A stretch of DNA of 17,845 nt from Aquincola sp. (GTDB lineage Bacteria > Pseudomonadota > Gammaproteobacteria > Burkholderiales > Burkholderiaceae_C): contig JAOUIM010000021.1 in assembly GCA_029884035.1 (NCBI GenBank), positions 1 through 17,845 on the forward strand. Reading direction: 5' to 3'. Shown here piece by piece: positions 1 to 8,166 of this stretch. Below the pieces are notes generated by a model, which was not told the origin of the DNA, ran no database searches, and saw nothing but the letters and a program-made list of their open reading frames with translations. Positions within the stretch are counted from its first letter, which is position 1. Each line of letters opens with the position of its first letter. Position numbers and translations under genes: made by a program.

Positions 1-980
1 CGAGCGGTGCCCCATCGACCGATGAGGAAGTGCTCGCCGAACTCGCCGCCGACTATCCGCTGCCGGCCAAGATCCTCGAGCATCGCAGCTTTGCCAAGCT
101 CAAAGGCACCTACACCGACAAGCTGCCGCAGATGGTGAATCCGCACACAGGGCGCGTGCACACGAGCTACGCGCAGGCGGTTGCTGTCACCGGACGCCTG
201 GCGTCCAACGACCCGAACCTGCAGAACATCCCGATCCGCACGCCCGAGGGCCGCCGCATCCGCGAGGCTTTCATCGCCCCGCCTGGACACGTGATCGCCA
301 GCGCCGACTACTCCCAGATCGAACTGCGCATCATGGCCCACATCAGCGGCGACGAAGGCCTCACGCGGGCGTTCTCCCAGGGCCAGGACGTGCACCGCGC
401 CACAGCGAGCGAAGTGTTCGGCGTGCCGCTGGAGGCGGTGTCCTCGGAGCAGCGCCGTTACGCCAAGACCATCAACTTCGGCCTGATCTACGGCATGGGC
501 GCCTTCGGGCTGTCGCAGGCGCTCGGCATCGAACAGAAGGCGGCCAAGGACTACATCGAGCGCTACTTCTCGCGATTCGCAGGCGTCAAGCGCTACATGG
601 ACGAGACGCGCGCCCGAGCGGCCGAGCAAGGCTACGTCGAGACCTGGTTCGGGCGACGCATCTACCTGCCCGAGATCAAGGGCGGCAGCGGGCCGCGCCG
701 CGCGGGTGCGGAGAGGCAGGCGATCAATGCGCCGATGCAGGGCACTGCGGCGGACCTGATCAAGCTGGCGATGATTGCGGTGCAGGGCGCGCTGGATAGC
801 GAGCAAAAGCGTACGGCGATCGTGATGCAGGTGCACGACGAACTGGTCTTCGAGGTGCCGAACGGCGAGGTCGAATGGGTCCGTGCCGAGGTGCCGCGCC
901 TGATGGCTGGCGTCGCGGACTTCCACGTGCCACTGGTGGCGGACGTGGGGTTGGGGCACAACTGGGACGAGGCCCACTGA
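1..980 (+). CDS. polA: DNA polymerase I, C-terminal part (5' end outside window)
   Basis: This is the polymerase domain of family A DNA polymerase I, which fills gaps and replaces RNA primers in replication and repair. The reading frame is already open at base 3, so the exonuclease domains and the true start lie to the left. All three polymerase motifs are visible in order. Motif A is ADYSQIELR with its catalytic Asp (about base 305). Motif B is RRYAKTINFGLIYG, the O-helix with the dNTP-binding Arg and Lys (about 452-495). Motif C is QVHDELVFEV with the second catalytic Asp (about 829-858). The protein ends normally after GLGHNWDEAH with a TGA stop. No lesion is seen. It is followed after 60 bases by ppk1 on the same strand. 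Confidence 0.97.
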   Translation, partial: SGAPSTDEEVLAELAADYPLPAKILEHRSFAKLKGTYTDKLPQMVNPHTGRVHTSYAQAVAVTGRLASNDPNLQNIPIRTPEGRRIREAFIAPPGHVIASADYSQIELRIMAHISGDEGLTRAFSQGQDVHRATASEVFGVPLEAVSSEQRRYAKTINFGLIYGMGAFGLSQALGIEQKAAKDYIERYFSRFAGVKRYMDETRARAAEQGYVETWFGRRIYLPEIKGGSGPRRAGAERQAINAPMQGTAADLIKLAMIAVQGALDSEQKRTAIVMQVHDELVFEVPNGEVEWVRAEVPRLMAGVADFHVPLVADVGLGHNWDEAH

Positions 981-1000
981 ACAGCGCCCCTTGAAGGTCA

Positions 1001-1029
1001 AGGTCACAAAACTGTCGCGCAACCTTCAT
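1001..1029 (+). promoter_or_regulatory. candidate PhoB (Pho box) array upstream of ppk1
   Basis: Three 7-base units follow each other with an 11-base period and 4-base spacers. They are AGGTCAC (1001-1007), spacer AAAA, CTGTCGC (1012-1018), spacer GCAA, and CCTTCAT (1023-1029). Against the Pho box unit CTGTCAT they match at 4, 5 and 5 of 7 positions. Spacing and AT-rich first spacer fit PhoB binding, and ppk1 is a classical phosphate-starvation gene in other proteobacteria. The last box ends only 11 bases before the ppk1 ATG. That leaves little room for a normal promoter and leader, so the transcript may be leaderless, or the match may be fortuitous. Confidence 0.4.
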
Positions 1030-1040
1030 AGACTGCCGCG

Positions 1041-3146
1041 ATGACCGAAGAGCGCGAGGCCGCCGGGAGCGTTCCGGCGGCCGCCGTTGAAAGAACTGCG
1101 GCGTCAGCTCCGCTGCTCAGTCGCGAGCAGGCCATCCTTGCGTTCAACCGACGGGTGCTTGCTCAAGCCGAGCGGGAGGACGTGCCGCTGCTCGAGCGGC
1201 TGCGCTACATCACGATCGTCTCGTCAAACATGGACGAGTTCTTCGAGATCCGGTTCGCCGACGTGCTCGAAGGAAGCGGCGCGGCGGGGTCGATGCGCGA
1301 ACTCGACACGGTGGCCGCAAGCGCACACGAGCTGATCGATGCGCAGTACGCGCTGTTCAACGAACGCGTGATGCCGGCGCTGGCCGCCGCCGGCATCCGC
1401 ATCGTCAACCATGCCGAACGCAACGAGTCGCAGCGGCGCTGGGTGGCTCACTTCTTCGAGCAGCAGGTTCGGCCGCTGTTGGTTCCAGTGGGGCTTGACC
1501 CGGCGCATCCGTTCCCGTTGGTGGCCAACAAGACCCTGAACTTCATCGCCCGGCTCGCGGGCCGAGATGCCTTCGGGCGCGAGAACCAGATTGCGATCGT
1601 CAAGGTGCCGCGCGTGCTGCCGCGGGTGATCCGGCTGCCGGACGGCATGTGCGCGCCCGGTGAACAGGGCTTCGTGCTGTTGTCATCGGTGATCCGCGCG
1701 CATCTCGGGACCTTGTTCCCCGGCCGCACTGTCGAGGCGTTCTCGCAGTTTCGCGTTACGCGCGACTCGGATCTCGATCTGGACGAGGATGAGGTGACCA
1801 ACCTGCGCCAGGCGTTGCGGACCGGCTTGACGACACGCCACTTCGGCCAGGCGATCCGGCTCGAGGTGGTGGCCAGTTGCCCGGCCGAGCTGGCGGACTT
1901 TCTACTCGAGCAGTTCGCGCTGCCAGACGCCGCGCTGTATCGTGTCAATGGCCCGGTCAACCTGGTGCGCCTCGCGCAGCTGATCGACCAGGCCGACGAG
2001 CGCCATGAGCCCCCATGGTTGCGTTTCGCTCCACTCGAGCCCGCCTGGCCCGAGGCAAGGCTGCCGCGCGAGTCGTCGATCTTCGAGCGCCTGCGCGACC
2101 ATGGAGACGTGCTGCTTCACCACCCCTTCGAGAGCTTCGAGCCGGTGCTGGCCTTCTTGCGCGAGGCGGTGCACGACCCCGACGTGCTGGCGATCAAGCA
2201 GACGATCTACCGCACCGGGGCCGACAGCGCCCTGATGGAGCTGCTGCTCGAGGCGGCGCGGCGCGGCAAGGAGGTTGCCGTCGTCGTCGAACTGAAGGCG
2301 CGCTTTGACGAAGAGGCCAATATCAACTGGGCAGAACAGCTGGAGGCGGTGGGCGCGCAGGTGGTGTACGGCATCGTCGGGCTCAAGACGCATGCCAAGC
2401 TGCTGCTGGTGACCCGGCGAGAGCCTGCGGGCCTGCGCCGGTATCTGCACCTGTCGACCGGCAACTACAACACCCGAACGGCCAGGCTCTACACCGACCT
2501 CGGACTGCTCAGTGCCGACCCGGAACTCGCGGCCGATGCCGATGCGGTGTTCCATCAGATCGCCAGCCAAACGCGTCTGCGCACGCTGAAACAACTGTTG
2601 TCCGCGCCGTTCCAGATGCACCGGCGTCTGATGGCACTGATCGGTCGCGTGGGCGACGCGGCGCGTGAAGGGCGGCCGGCGCGCATCGTCGTCAAGTGCA
2701 ATGCACTGACCGAACCAGCTCTGATTGAGGCCCTGGTGGCCGCGGGCCGCTCCGGCGCGCGCATCGACCTCGTGGTTCGGGGCGCCTGCCTGCTGCCGCC
2801 TGGCGTGCCTGGGTTGAGCGAGAACATCCATGTGCGCTCGACCGTCGGCCGCTTCCTCGAGCACACGCGGGTCTTGTACTTCCGCTGGGGCGAAGACGAT
2901 GACGACGAGGCGCTATACCTGTCGTCGGCTGACTGGATGGGACGCAACATGTTTGGCCGCATCGAGCTGGCCTGGCCGGTGCGCGACGCGGCAATGCGCC
3001 AGCGTGTGATCGACGAGTGCCTGGTGCCCTACCTCCACGATCAGCTCGATGCCTGGGAGCTCTCCTCCGAAGGCGGCTACCGCCGCGTGGCCGGTGGCGG
3101 GCCGAGCGCCCAGCAGGCCCTGATGCAGCGGTACGGAAGGACCTGA
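1041..3146 (+). CDS. ppk1: polyphosphate kinase 1
   Basis: The 701-residue product has the usual PPK1 length. PPK1 reversibly polymerises the gamma-phosphate of ATP into inorganic polyphosphate, normally at the inner membrane. The N-terminal domain shows the family signature ILAFNRRVL (residues 32-40) and SSNMDEFFEIR (61-71). The catalytic half has KQTIYRTG (386-393), GLKTHAKLL (447-455) and HLSTGNYN (470-477). His451 and His470 are 19 residues apart, the same spacing as His435 and His454 of the E. coli enzyme, so His451 is the likely phosphorylated residue. The ATG at 1041 lacks a good ribosome binding site, but there is no other ATG or GTG in frame before the conserved region. The stop overlaps the position where sixA would begin, which suggests an old ppk1-sixA operon. 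Confidence 0.97.
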   Translation: MTEEREAAGSVPAAAVERTAASAPLLSREQAILAFNRRVLAQAEREDVPLLERLRYITIVSSNMDEFFEIRFADVLEGSGAAGSMRELDTVAASAHELIDAQYALFNERVMPALAAAGIRIVNHAERNESQRRWVAHFFEQQVRPLLVPVGLDPAHPFPLVANKTLNFIARLAGRDAFGRENQIAIVKVPRVLPRVIRLPDGMCAPGEQGFVLLSSVIRAHLGTLFPGRTVEAFSQFRVTRDSDLDLDEDEVTNLRQALRTGLTTRHFGQAIRLEVVASCPAELADFLLEQFALPDAALYRVNGPVNLVRLAQLIDQADERHEPPWLRFAPLEPAWPEARLPRESSIFERLRDHGDVLLHHPFESFEPVLAFLREAVHDPDVLAIKQTIYRTGADSALMELLLEAARRGKEVAVVVELKARFDEEANINWAEQLEAVGAQVVYGIVGLKTHAKLLLVTRREPAGLRRYLHLSTGNYNTRTARLYTDLGLLSADPELAADADAVFHQIASQTRLRTLKQLLSAPFQMHRRLMALIGRVGDAAREGRPARIVVKCNALTEPALIEALVAAGRSGARIDLVVRGACLLPPGVPGLSENIHVRSTVGRFLEHTRVLYFRWGEDDDDEALYLSSADWMGRNMFGRIELAWPVRDAAMRQRVIDECLVPYLHDQLDAWELSSEGGYRRVAGGGPSAQQALMQRYGRT

Positions 3147-3595
3147 TCCTTTGGCGGCACGCGGCAGCCGCAGACGACGGTGCCGAAGATGATCTCTGGC
3201 GGCCGCTGACCGTTCGTGGCTAAAGGCGGGCAGCGCGCATGGCCGACTGGCTCAATCGGCATCTGCCGGCTGCGACACGGGTGCGCGCGAGCCCGGCGCT
3301 GCGCACGCTGCAGACTGCGAAGGCATTGGAGCTAAGGATCAAGACCGCGCCCGCTCTGGCACCGGGCGCCGGCGTGACGGCCCTGTTGGATGCCGCGAAG
3401 TAGCCCCATTCGAAGGAGCCCGTCCTGGCCGTCGGTCACCAGCCGACGCTTGGTCTGATCGCGGCATGGCTGCTGGCGGGCTTGACGCAGGACTGGCGCG
3501 TCAGGAAAGGCGCCGTGTGGCGGCCGCAAGCCCGCCAGCGCGGCGGCGAGGGCCAGACGGTGTCCGCGACGGTGATTGGGCCCGAGCAGGTGTGA
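3137..3595 (+). pseudogene. sixA: sixA-like phosphohistidine phosphatase, inactivated by two stop codons and start loss
   Basis: Read in one frame from 3137, this stretch translates to a recognisable SixA-family histidine phosphatase of about 152 residues. It opens with DLILWRHA, the catalytic RHx motif. It continues with MADWLNRHLPAATRVRASPA and LRTLQTAKAL, and later has the second family motif VGHQPTLGLIAAWLLAG, ending at a TGA at 3593-3595. The frame is broken by TAA at 3221-3223, after PLTVRG, and TAG at 3401-3403, where relatives usually have Trp. The codon at the expected initiator position (3137-3139, overlapping the ppk1 end) is AAG instead of ATG. There is no frameshift. SixA removes phosphate from histidine-phosphotransfer proteins, and the gene commonly sits near ppk1. 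I infer recent inactivation by point mutation. Sequencing error is a weaker alternative, since three separate sites are affected. Confidence 0.85.
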
Positions 3596-3637
3596 CGCCG
3601 GCGGCCGATGCTGGCGAGCGGCGCCGCCGACTCTCGT
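3596..3637. other. convergent intergenic gap with a GC-rich inverted repeat
   Basis: This gap lies between the end of the sixA remnant and the end of the convergent uspA gene. CGGCGGC at 3599-3605 pairs with GCCGCCG at 3623-3629, giving a possible 7-bp stem with a 17-base loop. No T-run follows on either strand, so a standard intrinsic terminator is not shown. The first arm begins only four bases after the sixA stop codon. Confidence 0.3.
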
Positions 3638-4072
3638 TCACTTAACCACCAGCACCGGCAGGCTGCTGTGGATCAGCACACGCTGGGTTTCGCTGCCTAG
3701 CAGCAAGGCAGCAACGCCGCGGCGTCCGTGCGAGGCCATCACGATGAGGTCGCACTGCTGGCTTTTGGCGTGGTCGAGGATCGCCTCCCAAGGGTGCAGG
3801 GCCTCGACGGTGTGGGCGTCGCAGGCGACCCCGGCGGCCTGTGCCGCATCCTTCACGGCCTTCACACGCGCCGCAGCAATGCGCTCCTGGGCGTCGTAGA
3901 ACTCCTGCGGTGGCACCGGCTGCATTTCGGAGATGGCGCTGTAGGGGAACGGCTCCTTGACGCTGATCGTGTAGAGGCTGCCACCCGAGGACTTGGCCAG
4001 CGCGACCGCGGTCTGGATCGCCTTGTCGGTGACGGCCGAACCATCGGTGGGAACGAGGATGCGCTTGAACAT
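3638..4072 (-). CDS. uspA: universal stress protein, UspA family
   Basis: This 144-residue single-domain Usp protein begins MFKRILVPTDGS, with the conserved Asp of the nucleotide-binding fold. It ends with the ATP-binding signature ASHGRRG, then GSETQRVL, then LPVLVVK. The first Gly of the usual G-2x-G-9x-GS motif is Ala, a common variant. I chose the ATG at 4072 because an AGGAGG ribosome binding site sits just before it. An in-frame ATG at 4087 would put that site inside the coding sequence. Usp proteins help cells survive starvation and oxidative or respiratory stress, and their exact activity varies. It is separated by 72 bases from the operon above and may have its own promoter, though I see no clear -35/-10 pair. 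Confidence 0.93.
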   Translation of the reverse strand: MFKRILVPTDGSAVTDKAIQTAVALAKSSGGSLYTISVKEPFPYSAISEMQPVPPQEFYDAQERIAAARVKAVKDAAQAAGVACDAHTVEALHPWEAILDHAKSQQCDLIVMASHGRRGVAALLLGSETQRVLIHSSLPVLVVK

Positions 4073-4144
4073 GAGACCTCCTGACAATGCCGTGGACCCG
4101 CACTGAAGCGTGCGCCATGCAGCGTAGACCCGTCTTGCGCCCTG

Positions 4145-4984
4145 TCAACCCTGGGCCTGCGGCCGTGTCGGGTCGGACGACCATTCGCTCCATGAACCTG
4201 GATAAAGCAGGCCCTCGCCCAGGCCTGCATGCGCCACCGCAAGCAGGTTGTGGCACGCCGTCACGCCGGATCCGCAGTAGTGGACAACCGGCCCGCCGCC
4301 GACGATGGGCAACCACTCGTCACGCAGCTGCGAGGCTGCCTTGAACCGGCCGTCCGGTCCGAGGTTGTCCAAGAACGGGCGGTTCAGAGCGCCGGGAATG
4401 TGGCCGGCCGCTCGGTCCAGCGGTTCGACCTCGCCGCGAAACCGCTCTCCAGCACGCGCATCGACCAGTCGCAGTCGGCCCAGACCGGCGCGCACCGCGT
4501 CGGCCTCGAGCGTGGACATCGCCGCTCCATGTGCGGGGTACGCCGTCGGCGAGAGCGCGGGCAGGGCGGTGGTAATGTCGCCGCCCGCATCGCGCCATGC
4601 GTTGATGCCGCCATCGAGCACGGCCACGTCCTCGTGGCCGAGCCAGCGCAACAGCCACCACGCACGCGCCGCGTAGGGGCCACCCTGGGCGTCGTACGCG
4701 ACCACCGTCGACGCCAGGTCGATGCCCAACGACCCGAGCCTGCGCGCAAGCGCTTCGCGTGCGGGCAACGGATGGCGACCGAGGAAGCGTCCGTCCGCGT
4801 CGTGCCTGGGGCCCGACAGGTCTTCGTCCAGGTGCAGATAGTGTGCGCCGGGCAGGTGTCCCTGCGCATACGCGCGCCGGCCAGCCTCGGTATCGGCCAA
4901 CTCGAAGCGGCAATCGACGAGCACGGGCCGGTGCGGGCCGACGATCGCCTGCAGCAGTGCAGGGGCAGAAATCAAGGTCTTCAT
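4145..4984 (-). CDS. sseA: 3-mercaptopyruvate / thiosulfate sulfurtransferase (two rhodanese domains)
   Basis: The 279-residue protein has two rhodanese domains. The N-terminal domain (about 5-140) has YDAQGGPYAARAWWLLRWLG at the place of the active loop but no Cys there, so it is non-catalytic as is usual. The C-terminal domain carries Cys237 in the loop CGSGVTAC. The CGSGVT loop is typical of 3-mercaptopyruvate sulfurtransferase, while thiosulfate enzymes tend to have a basic residue (CRxGxT). The expected reaction is transfer of sulfur from 3-mercaptopyruvate to cyanide or a thiol acceptor, releasing pyruvate. The ATG at 4984 lies two bases after the stop of the upstream permease gene, so translation is probably coupled to it. 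The frame stays open upstream to about 5872, but that part overlaps the permease gene and is not coding. Confidence 0.9.
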   Translation of the reverse strand: MKTLISAPALLQAIVGPHRPVLVDCRFELADTEAGRRAYAQGHLPGAHYLHLDEDLSGPRHDADGRFLGRHPLPAREALARRLGSLGIDLASTVVAYDAQGGPYAARAWWLLRWLGHEDVAVLDGGINAWRDAGGDITTALPALSPTAYPAHGAAMSTLEADAVRAGLGRLRLVDARAGERFRGEVEPLDRAAGHIPGALNRPFLDNLGPDGRFKAASQLRDEWLPIVGGGPVVHYCGSGVTACHNLLAVAHAGLGEGLLYPGSWSEWSSDPTRPQAQG

Positions 4985-4986
4985 CG

Positions 4987-5895
4987 TCAGGTCTCGTTCG
5001 GGGGCGAGCGCGTGTCCAGGTCCTCGGGTTGCTGCCGCGTGCGCAGCAATGTGGCCGTCAGTCCGGCTGCCACGATGAGCATCATGCCGGCGAGCGCCGA
5101 CAACGTGACCGGATCGTCGAACAGCAGCGCGCCGAACGCGAAGGCGAACACAATGCCCAGGTACTGCAGGCAAGCGTTCACGAGCGTGCGGCCGATGCGA
5201 TAGGCCCGCGTCATCATCATCTGTGCCAATGTGGCGAGCAGGCCGATCACGAGCAGCAGCCCGGCGCCTCGTGTGGTGTGGGCTGTCGTGCCCCGCCAAG
5301 CCATCGACGCGGCGCCGGCGGCAAGGCCGCCGAGGCAGAAGTAGAAGACGATGCGTTCGGCCGGCTCGCCGGCACGCCCCAGCGCCGTGACCTGCAGGTA
5401 GGCCAGCGCGGCGAGCATGCCCGAGAACAGCCCCGCGAGGCCGAACCAGAGCTGTTGCTGATCGATCGTCGGACGCAGTACCAGCGCCACACCGGAGAAT
5501 CCCGACAGCACCGCCGCGACGAGACGCCCGTCGACGCGTGCGGTGCCGACCAGTACGCCGCCGCCGATCAGGAACACCGCCATCCACACCGAGGACATGT
5601 AGTTCAGGGTCATCGCCGTGGCCAGCGGCAGGCCGCCGATCGCGTAGAACCACAGCATCAGGGAGATCACGCCACTGGTGCTGCGCCAGAAGTGCATGGC
5701 CGGAACGCGGGTCGCGAGGGAGGTGCCACGCGAGCGGCTGAGCACGAAGATGAACAACGCGCCGACAAGCGAGCGATAGAACACGATCTCGCCGGCGCCA
5801 TAGACGGCCGAGGCCCACTTGACGCAGACACCCATGACCGCGAACAGCAGCGAGGCGACGAGCATGAGCCATGGCGCGGACATCGTGGGCCGCAT
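4987..5895 (-). CDS. EamA/DMT-superfamily permease (first copy)
   Basis: This 302-residue, very hydrophobic protein of the drug/metabolite transporter superfamily should have about ten membrane helices in two EamA repeats. The first helix (LMLVASLLFAVMGVCVKWAS) and the following YGAGEIVFYRSLVGALFIF are typical of the family. The second repeat begins around residue 150. These proteins usually export small metabolites or amino acids, but the substrate cannot be read from sequence. The start may be the ATG at 5895 or the ATG at 5883 (MSAPWLML); neither has a strong ribosome binding site. The C-terminus is short and charged (about RTRQQPEDLDTRSPPNET). It lies 37 bases after the related permease upstream and directly before sseA. 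Confidence 0.88.
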   Translation of the reverse strand: MRPTMSAPWLMLVASLLFAVMGVCVKWASAVYGAGEIVFYRSLVGALFIFVLSRSRGTSLATRVPAMHFWRSTSGVISLMLWFYAIGGLPLATAMTLNYMSSVWMAVFLIGGGVLVGTARVDGRLVAAVLSGFSGVALVLRPTIDQQQLWFGLAGLFSGMLAALAYLQVTALGRAGEPAERIVFYFCLGGLAAGAASMAWRGTTAHTTRGAGLLLVIGLLATLAQMMMTRAYRIGRTLVNACLQYLGIVFAFAFGALLFDDPVTLSALAGMMLIVAAGLTATLLRTRQQPEDLDTRSPPNET

Positions 5896-5932
5896 TGTCG
5901 CAGCGGCCCGGGCGAGCGGCGGACCTGCGCGG

Positions 5933-6823
5933 TCAGGCCGGCCGACCGGCCCGTACCGGTGCGATCTGAACGGCGAGGATGCACATGAAGATCAGGGCTG
6001 CGCCGCTCCAGGCCAGTGCGCCGAGGCGGTCGTCCATCAGCGCGAAGCCGGCGAGCGCAGCGAACAGGGTCTCGGACGACAGCAGGATCGCCGTATCTGC
6101 CGCTCGCGTGTGGCGTTGTGCCACCACCTGCGCGGTGAAACCGAACCCCACCGAAAGCACTCCGGCGAACGCGATCGCCGGAGCGGCTGCGGTGATCATC
6201 GATGACGACATCGGCTCGCTGGCCGCCGCCCACACCATGCTGAACAGGCCGCAGGCGAGGAACTGCCCGCAGGCGACTGAGAAGGGCGCGGCCAGGCGGC
6301 GTGCGACGTCGCCCACCCACAGCACGTGCAGCGCCCACGGCAGCACCGAGGCGAGCACCCAGGCGTCGCCTTCGCTCACGCTCACATGGCCGGCGCCCGA
6401 CAGCAGGTAGGTGCCGGCGAAGCTGCCCAGCGCAGACAGCCACACCACGGCGCCGGCGGCCTGGCGCATCAGCCCCCAGGCGAGGATGGGCACCACCGGC
6501 ACATAAAGCGCGGTGAGAAAGCCTGCGCTGGTCACCGAGGTCGCCATCACGCCGAACTGCTGCCACACCGCGCAAAGGCACATCAGCACGCCGAGGCCCG
6601 CCACCCGCAGCGCATCGCTGCCGTCGTGCCGATGGCCACGTCGGCGCAGGGCGACGCACTCACGCCATGCCAGCGGCGCCACCACCGCAGCGCCGACCAG
6701 GAAACGAAGACTGGTGAAGGCCAGCGGGCCGATGTGGCGCATAGCCGCGCTCTGCACGGCGAAGGTCACGCCCCAGACGATGGCGACGACGAGCAGCAGT
6801 GCATCGGCCTGCCAGCGCTTCAC
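5933..6823 (-). CDS. EamA/DMT-superfamily permease (second copy)
   Basis: The 296-residue protein has two EamA repeats and about ten membrane helices. It begins LLLVVAIVWGVTFAVQSAAM and continues IGPLAFTSLRFLVGAAVV, the classic WG-x-x-F and R-F pattern of this family. Near the end of the second repeat LLSSETLFAALAGFALMDDR is the usual conserved exporter segment. It is not closely similar to the neighbouring permease along its length, so the pair is probably not a recent duplication. The start is a GTG at 6823 with a weak upstream site, 15 bases after the porin stop. Export of an amine or amino acid is plausible but unproven. Confidence 0.88.
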   Translation of the reverse strand: MKRWQADALLLVVAIVWGVTFAVQSAAMRHIGPLAFTSLRFLVGAAVVAPLAWRECVALRRRGHRHDGSDALRVAGLGVLMCLCAVWQQFGVMATSVTSAGFLTALYVPVVPILAWGLMRQAAGAVVWLSALGSFAGTYLLSGAGHVSVSEGDAWVLASVLPWALHVLWVGDVARRLAAPFSVACGQFLACGLFSMVWAAASEPMSSSMITAAAPAIAFAGVLSVGFGFTAQVVAQRHTRAADTAILLSSETLFAALAGFALMDDRLGALAWSGAALIFMCILAVQIAPVRAGRPA

Positions 6824-6838
6824 CGGGGAGCCGGTCGG

Positions 6839-8143
6839 TCAGAACGAGTAGCGTCCCATCAGGTCGAAGCGCGACAGCTTGCCGTCGGAGCTGCCGCTGC
6901 CGCCGTCGGCCACGCCGAAGAACTTGCGCTGGCCGTAGACGTACTCGGCGCCGAGCTCCACGTTCTTGATCGGCGAGTAGATCGCGCCCACGTGGAACTG
7001 CGTCAGTCGCTTGGACTGCTCGGCGCCGAACCAGCCCGAGCTCTCGGTCACGAAAGCTGCACCGGCCTTGGAACGGTTGATGCCGAACACCACGTTGCTG
7101 CGCAGCTTGTCGCTGAAGGTGTGCGCCCAGCCGACGACGAGGCCATCGTTTTTGTCGAACAGGATTTTGCCGGTGACCGAATCGGGTGCGTAGCCGGTCG
7201 AGCCATACATCATGTCATAGTCGCCGTCCACGCGCGCCCACTGTGCCATCAGCAGGTCCTCGCCGGTGAGCTTGTAGCTGCCACCGAGGCCGAAGCCGGT
7301 GCCGCGCTTGGTCTCGGTTCCCACGCGCTTCTCGTGCGCGAGCAGGCGCACGTTGACCGCACCCCAGTCGAAGCTCTTGTCGAAGCGCAACACCAGGTTG
7401 GGCATGCGTGCGCCGTCTTCCGGGTCCTCGAGCGCGCCGGTCAGCTTGTAACCGGCCTTGGCGTCGCCGTAGGTGTAGCGGACCATCAGGCGGCGCGAGA
7501 AGGGCGACCCGATCGGGCCGTTGAAGTCCACCGTTTCGGGCAGGTTGTCCAGATCCATGAAGGTCGACCAGGTCTGGCCGATCAGGAAGCCGGCGTATTC
7601 GCCATAGGCGTGGCGCAGGCGGAAGCGGTTGCGGTTGCCCGAACTGAAGCTGTAGAAGTCGCCCTCGACCTTGGTGTTGAAGGTGCCGTACTGGGTGGGC
7701 GTGGAGGTCTCGAAACCCAGGCGCGAGGTCTGCGCCGTCATCTTGGTCTTGCCCTTGGTGTCGCTGCCCCGCGGGGGCTGCTCGATCAGATTGGTGAAGA
7801 TGTCGTTGGGCGCCGTCTCGTTCAGGTCGTGGATCAGGTGCGCCTCGGCGAAGCCGTAGATGCGCAGCGAGGTCTCCGAGCCCGGGACGCGGATGCTGCC
7901 GCCGATGTCGCCGACCACCACCGCGTCCTTGGACTTGATCTCCAGCTGGTCGATGCGGTCGCCCCAGCTGGCTTGCGCCGGCGCGGTGGCACGCTCCTTC
8001 TTCAGCGCGTTGACCTCCTCGCGCAGCTTGCGGATCTCCTCCTTGAGCTCCTCGATCGCCGGGTTGGATTGAGCGAACGCGGGCAGGCTGCCGCACACCA
8101 GGAGCGAGGTGGCGACGCCGATCAGGGTGGACTTGAAGTTCAT
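6839..8143 (-). CDS. DcaP-like outer-membrane porin with N-terminal coiled coil
   Basis: The 434-residue precursor has a clear signal peptide, MNFKSTLIGVATSLLVCG then SLPAFA, cleaved before QSNPA. Residues about 29-52 (EELKEEIRKLREEVNALKKE) form a heptad coiled coil. The segment SLRIYGFAEAHLIHD then starts a beta-barrel rich in alternating aromatic strands. The last residues, RFDLMGRYSF, end in Phe, as expected for insertion by the BAM complex. This layout matches the DcaP family of trimeric porins, known to take up dicarboxylates and small negatively charged molecules. The start at 8143 has AAGGACA before it. The position 23 bases after an amino-acid ABC importer suggests it lets the same substrate through the outer membrane, which is my inference. 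Confidence 0.88.
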   Translation of the reverse strand: MNFKSTLIGVATSLLVCGSLPAFAQSNPAIEELKEEIRKLREEVNALKKERATAPAQASWGDRIDQLEIKSKDAVVVGDIGGSIRVPGSETSLRIYGFAEAHLIHDLNETAPNDIFTNLIEQPPRGSDTKGKTKMTAQTSRLGFETSTPTQYGTFNTKVEGDFYSFSSGNRNRFRLRHAYGEYAGFLIGQTWSTFMDLDNLPETVDFNGPIGSPFSRRLMVRYTYGDAKAGYKLTGALEDPEDGARMPNLVLRFDKSFDWGAVNVRLLAHEKRVGTETKRGTGFGLGGSYKLTGEDLLMAQWARVDGDYDMMYGSTGYAPDSVTGKILFDKNDGLVVGWAHTFSDKLRSNVVFGINRSKAGAAFVTESSGWFGAEQSKRLTQFHVGAIYSPIKNVELGAEYVYGQRKFFGVADGGSGSSDGKLSRFDLMGRYSF

Positions 8144-8166
8144 GTGTTGTCCTTGTGTGTGGGAAA

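Noticed and set aside
4073..4144. A possible terminator for the long minus-strand run or a promoter for uspA.
   Set aside because: I found neither a stem followed by T residues nor a convincing -35/-10 pair in these 72 bases.
4985..5872. An N-terminal extension of the sulfurtransferase frame that would give a protein of about 575 residues.
   Set aside because: The extension runs through the permease gene in another frame and reads as Arg/Ala-rich non-domain sequence, while the family N-terminus begins at 4984.
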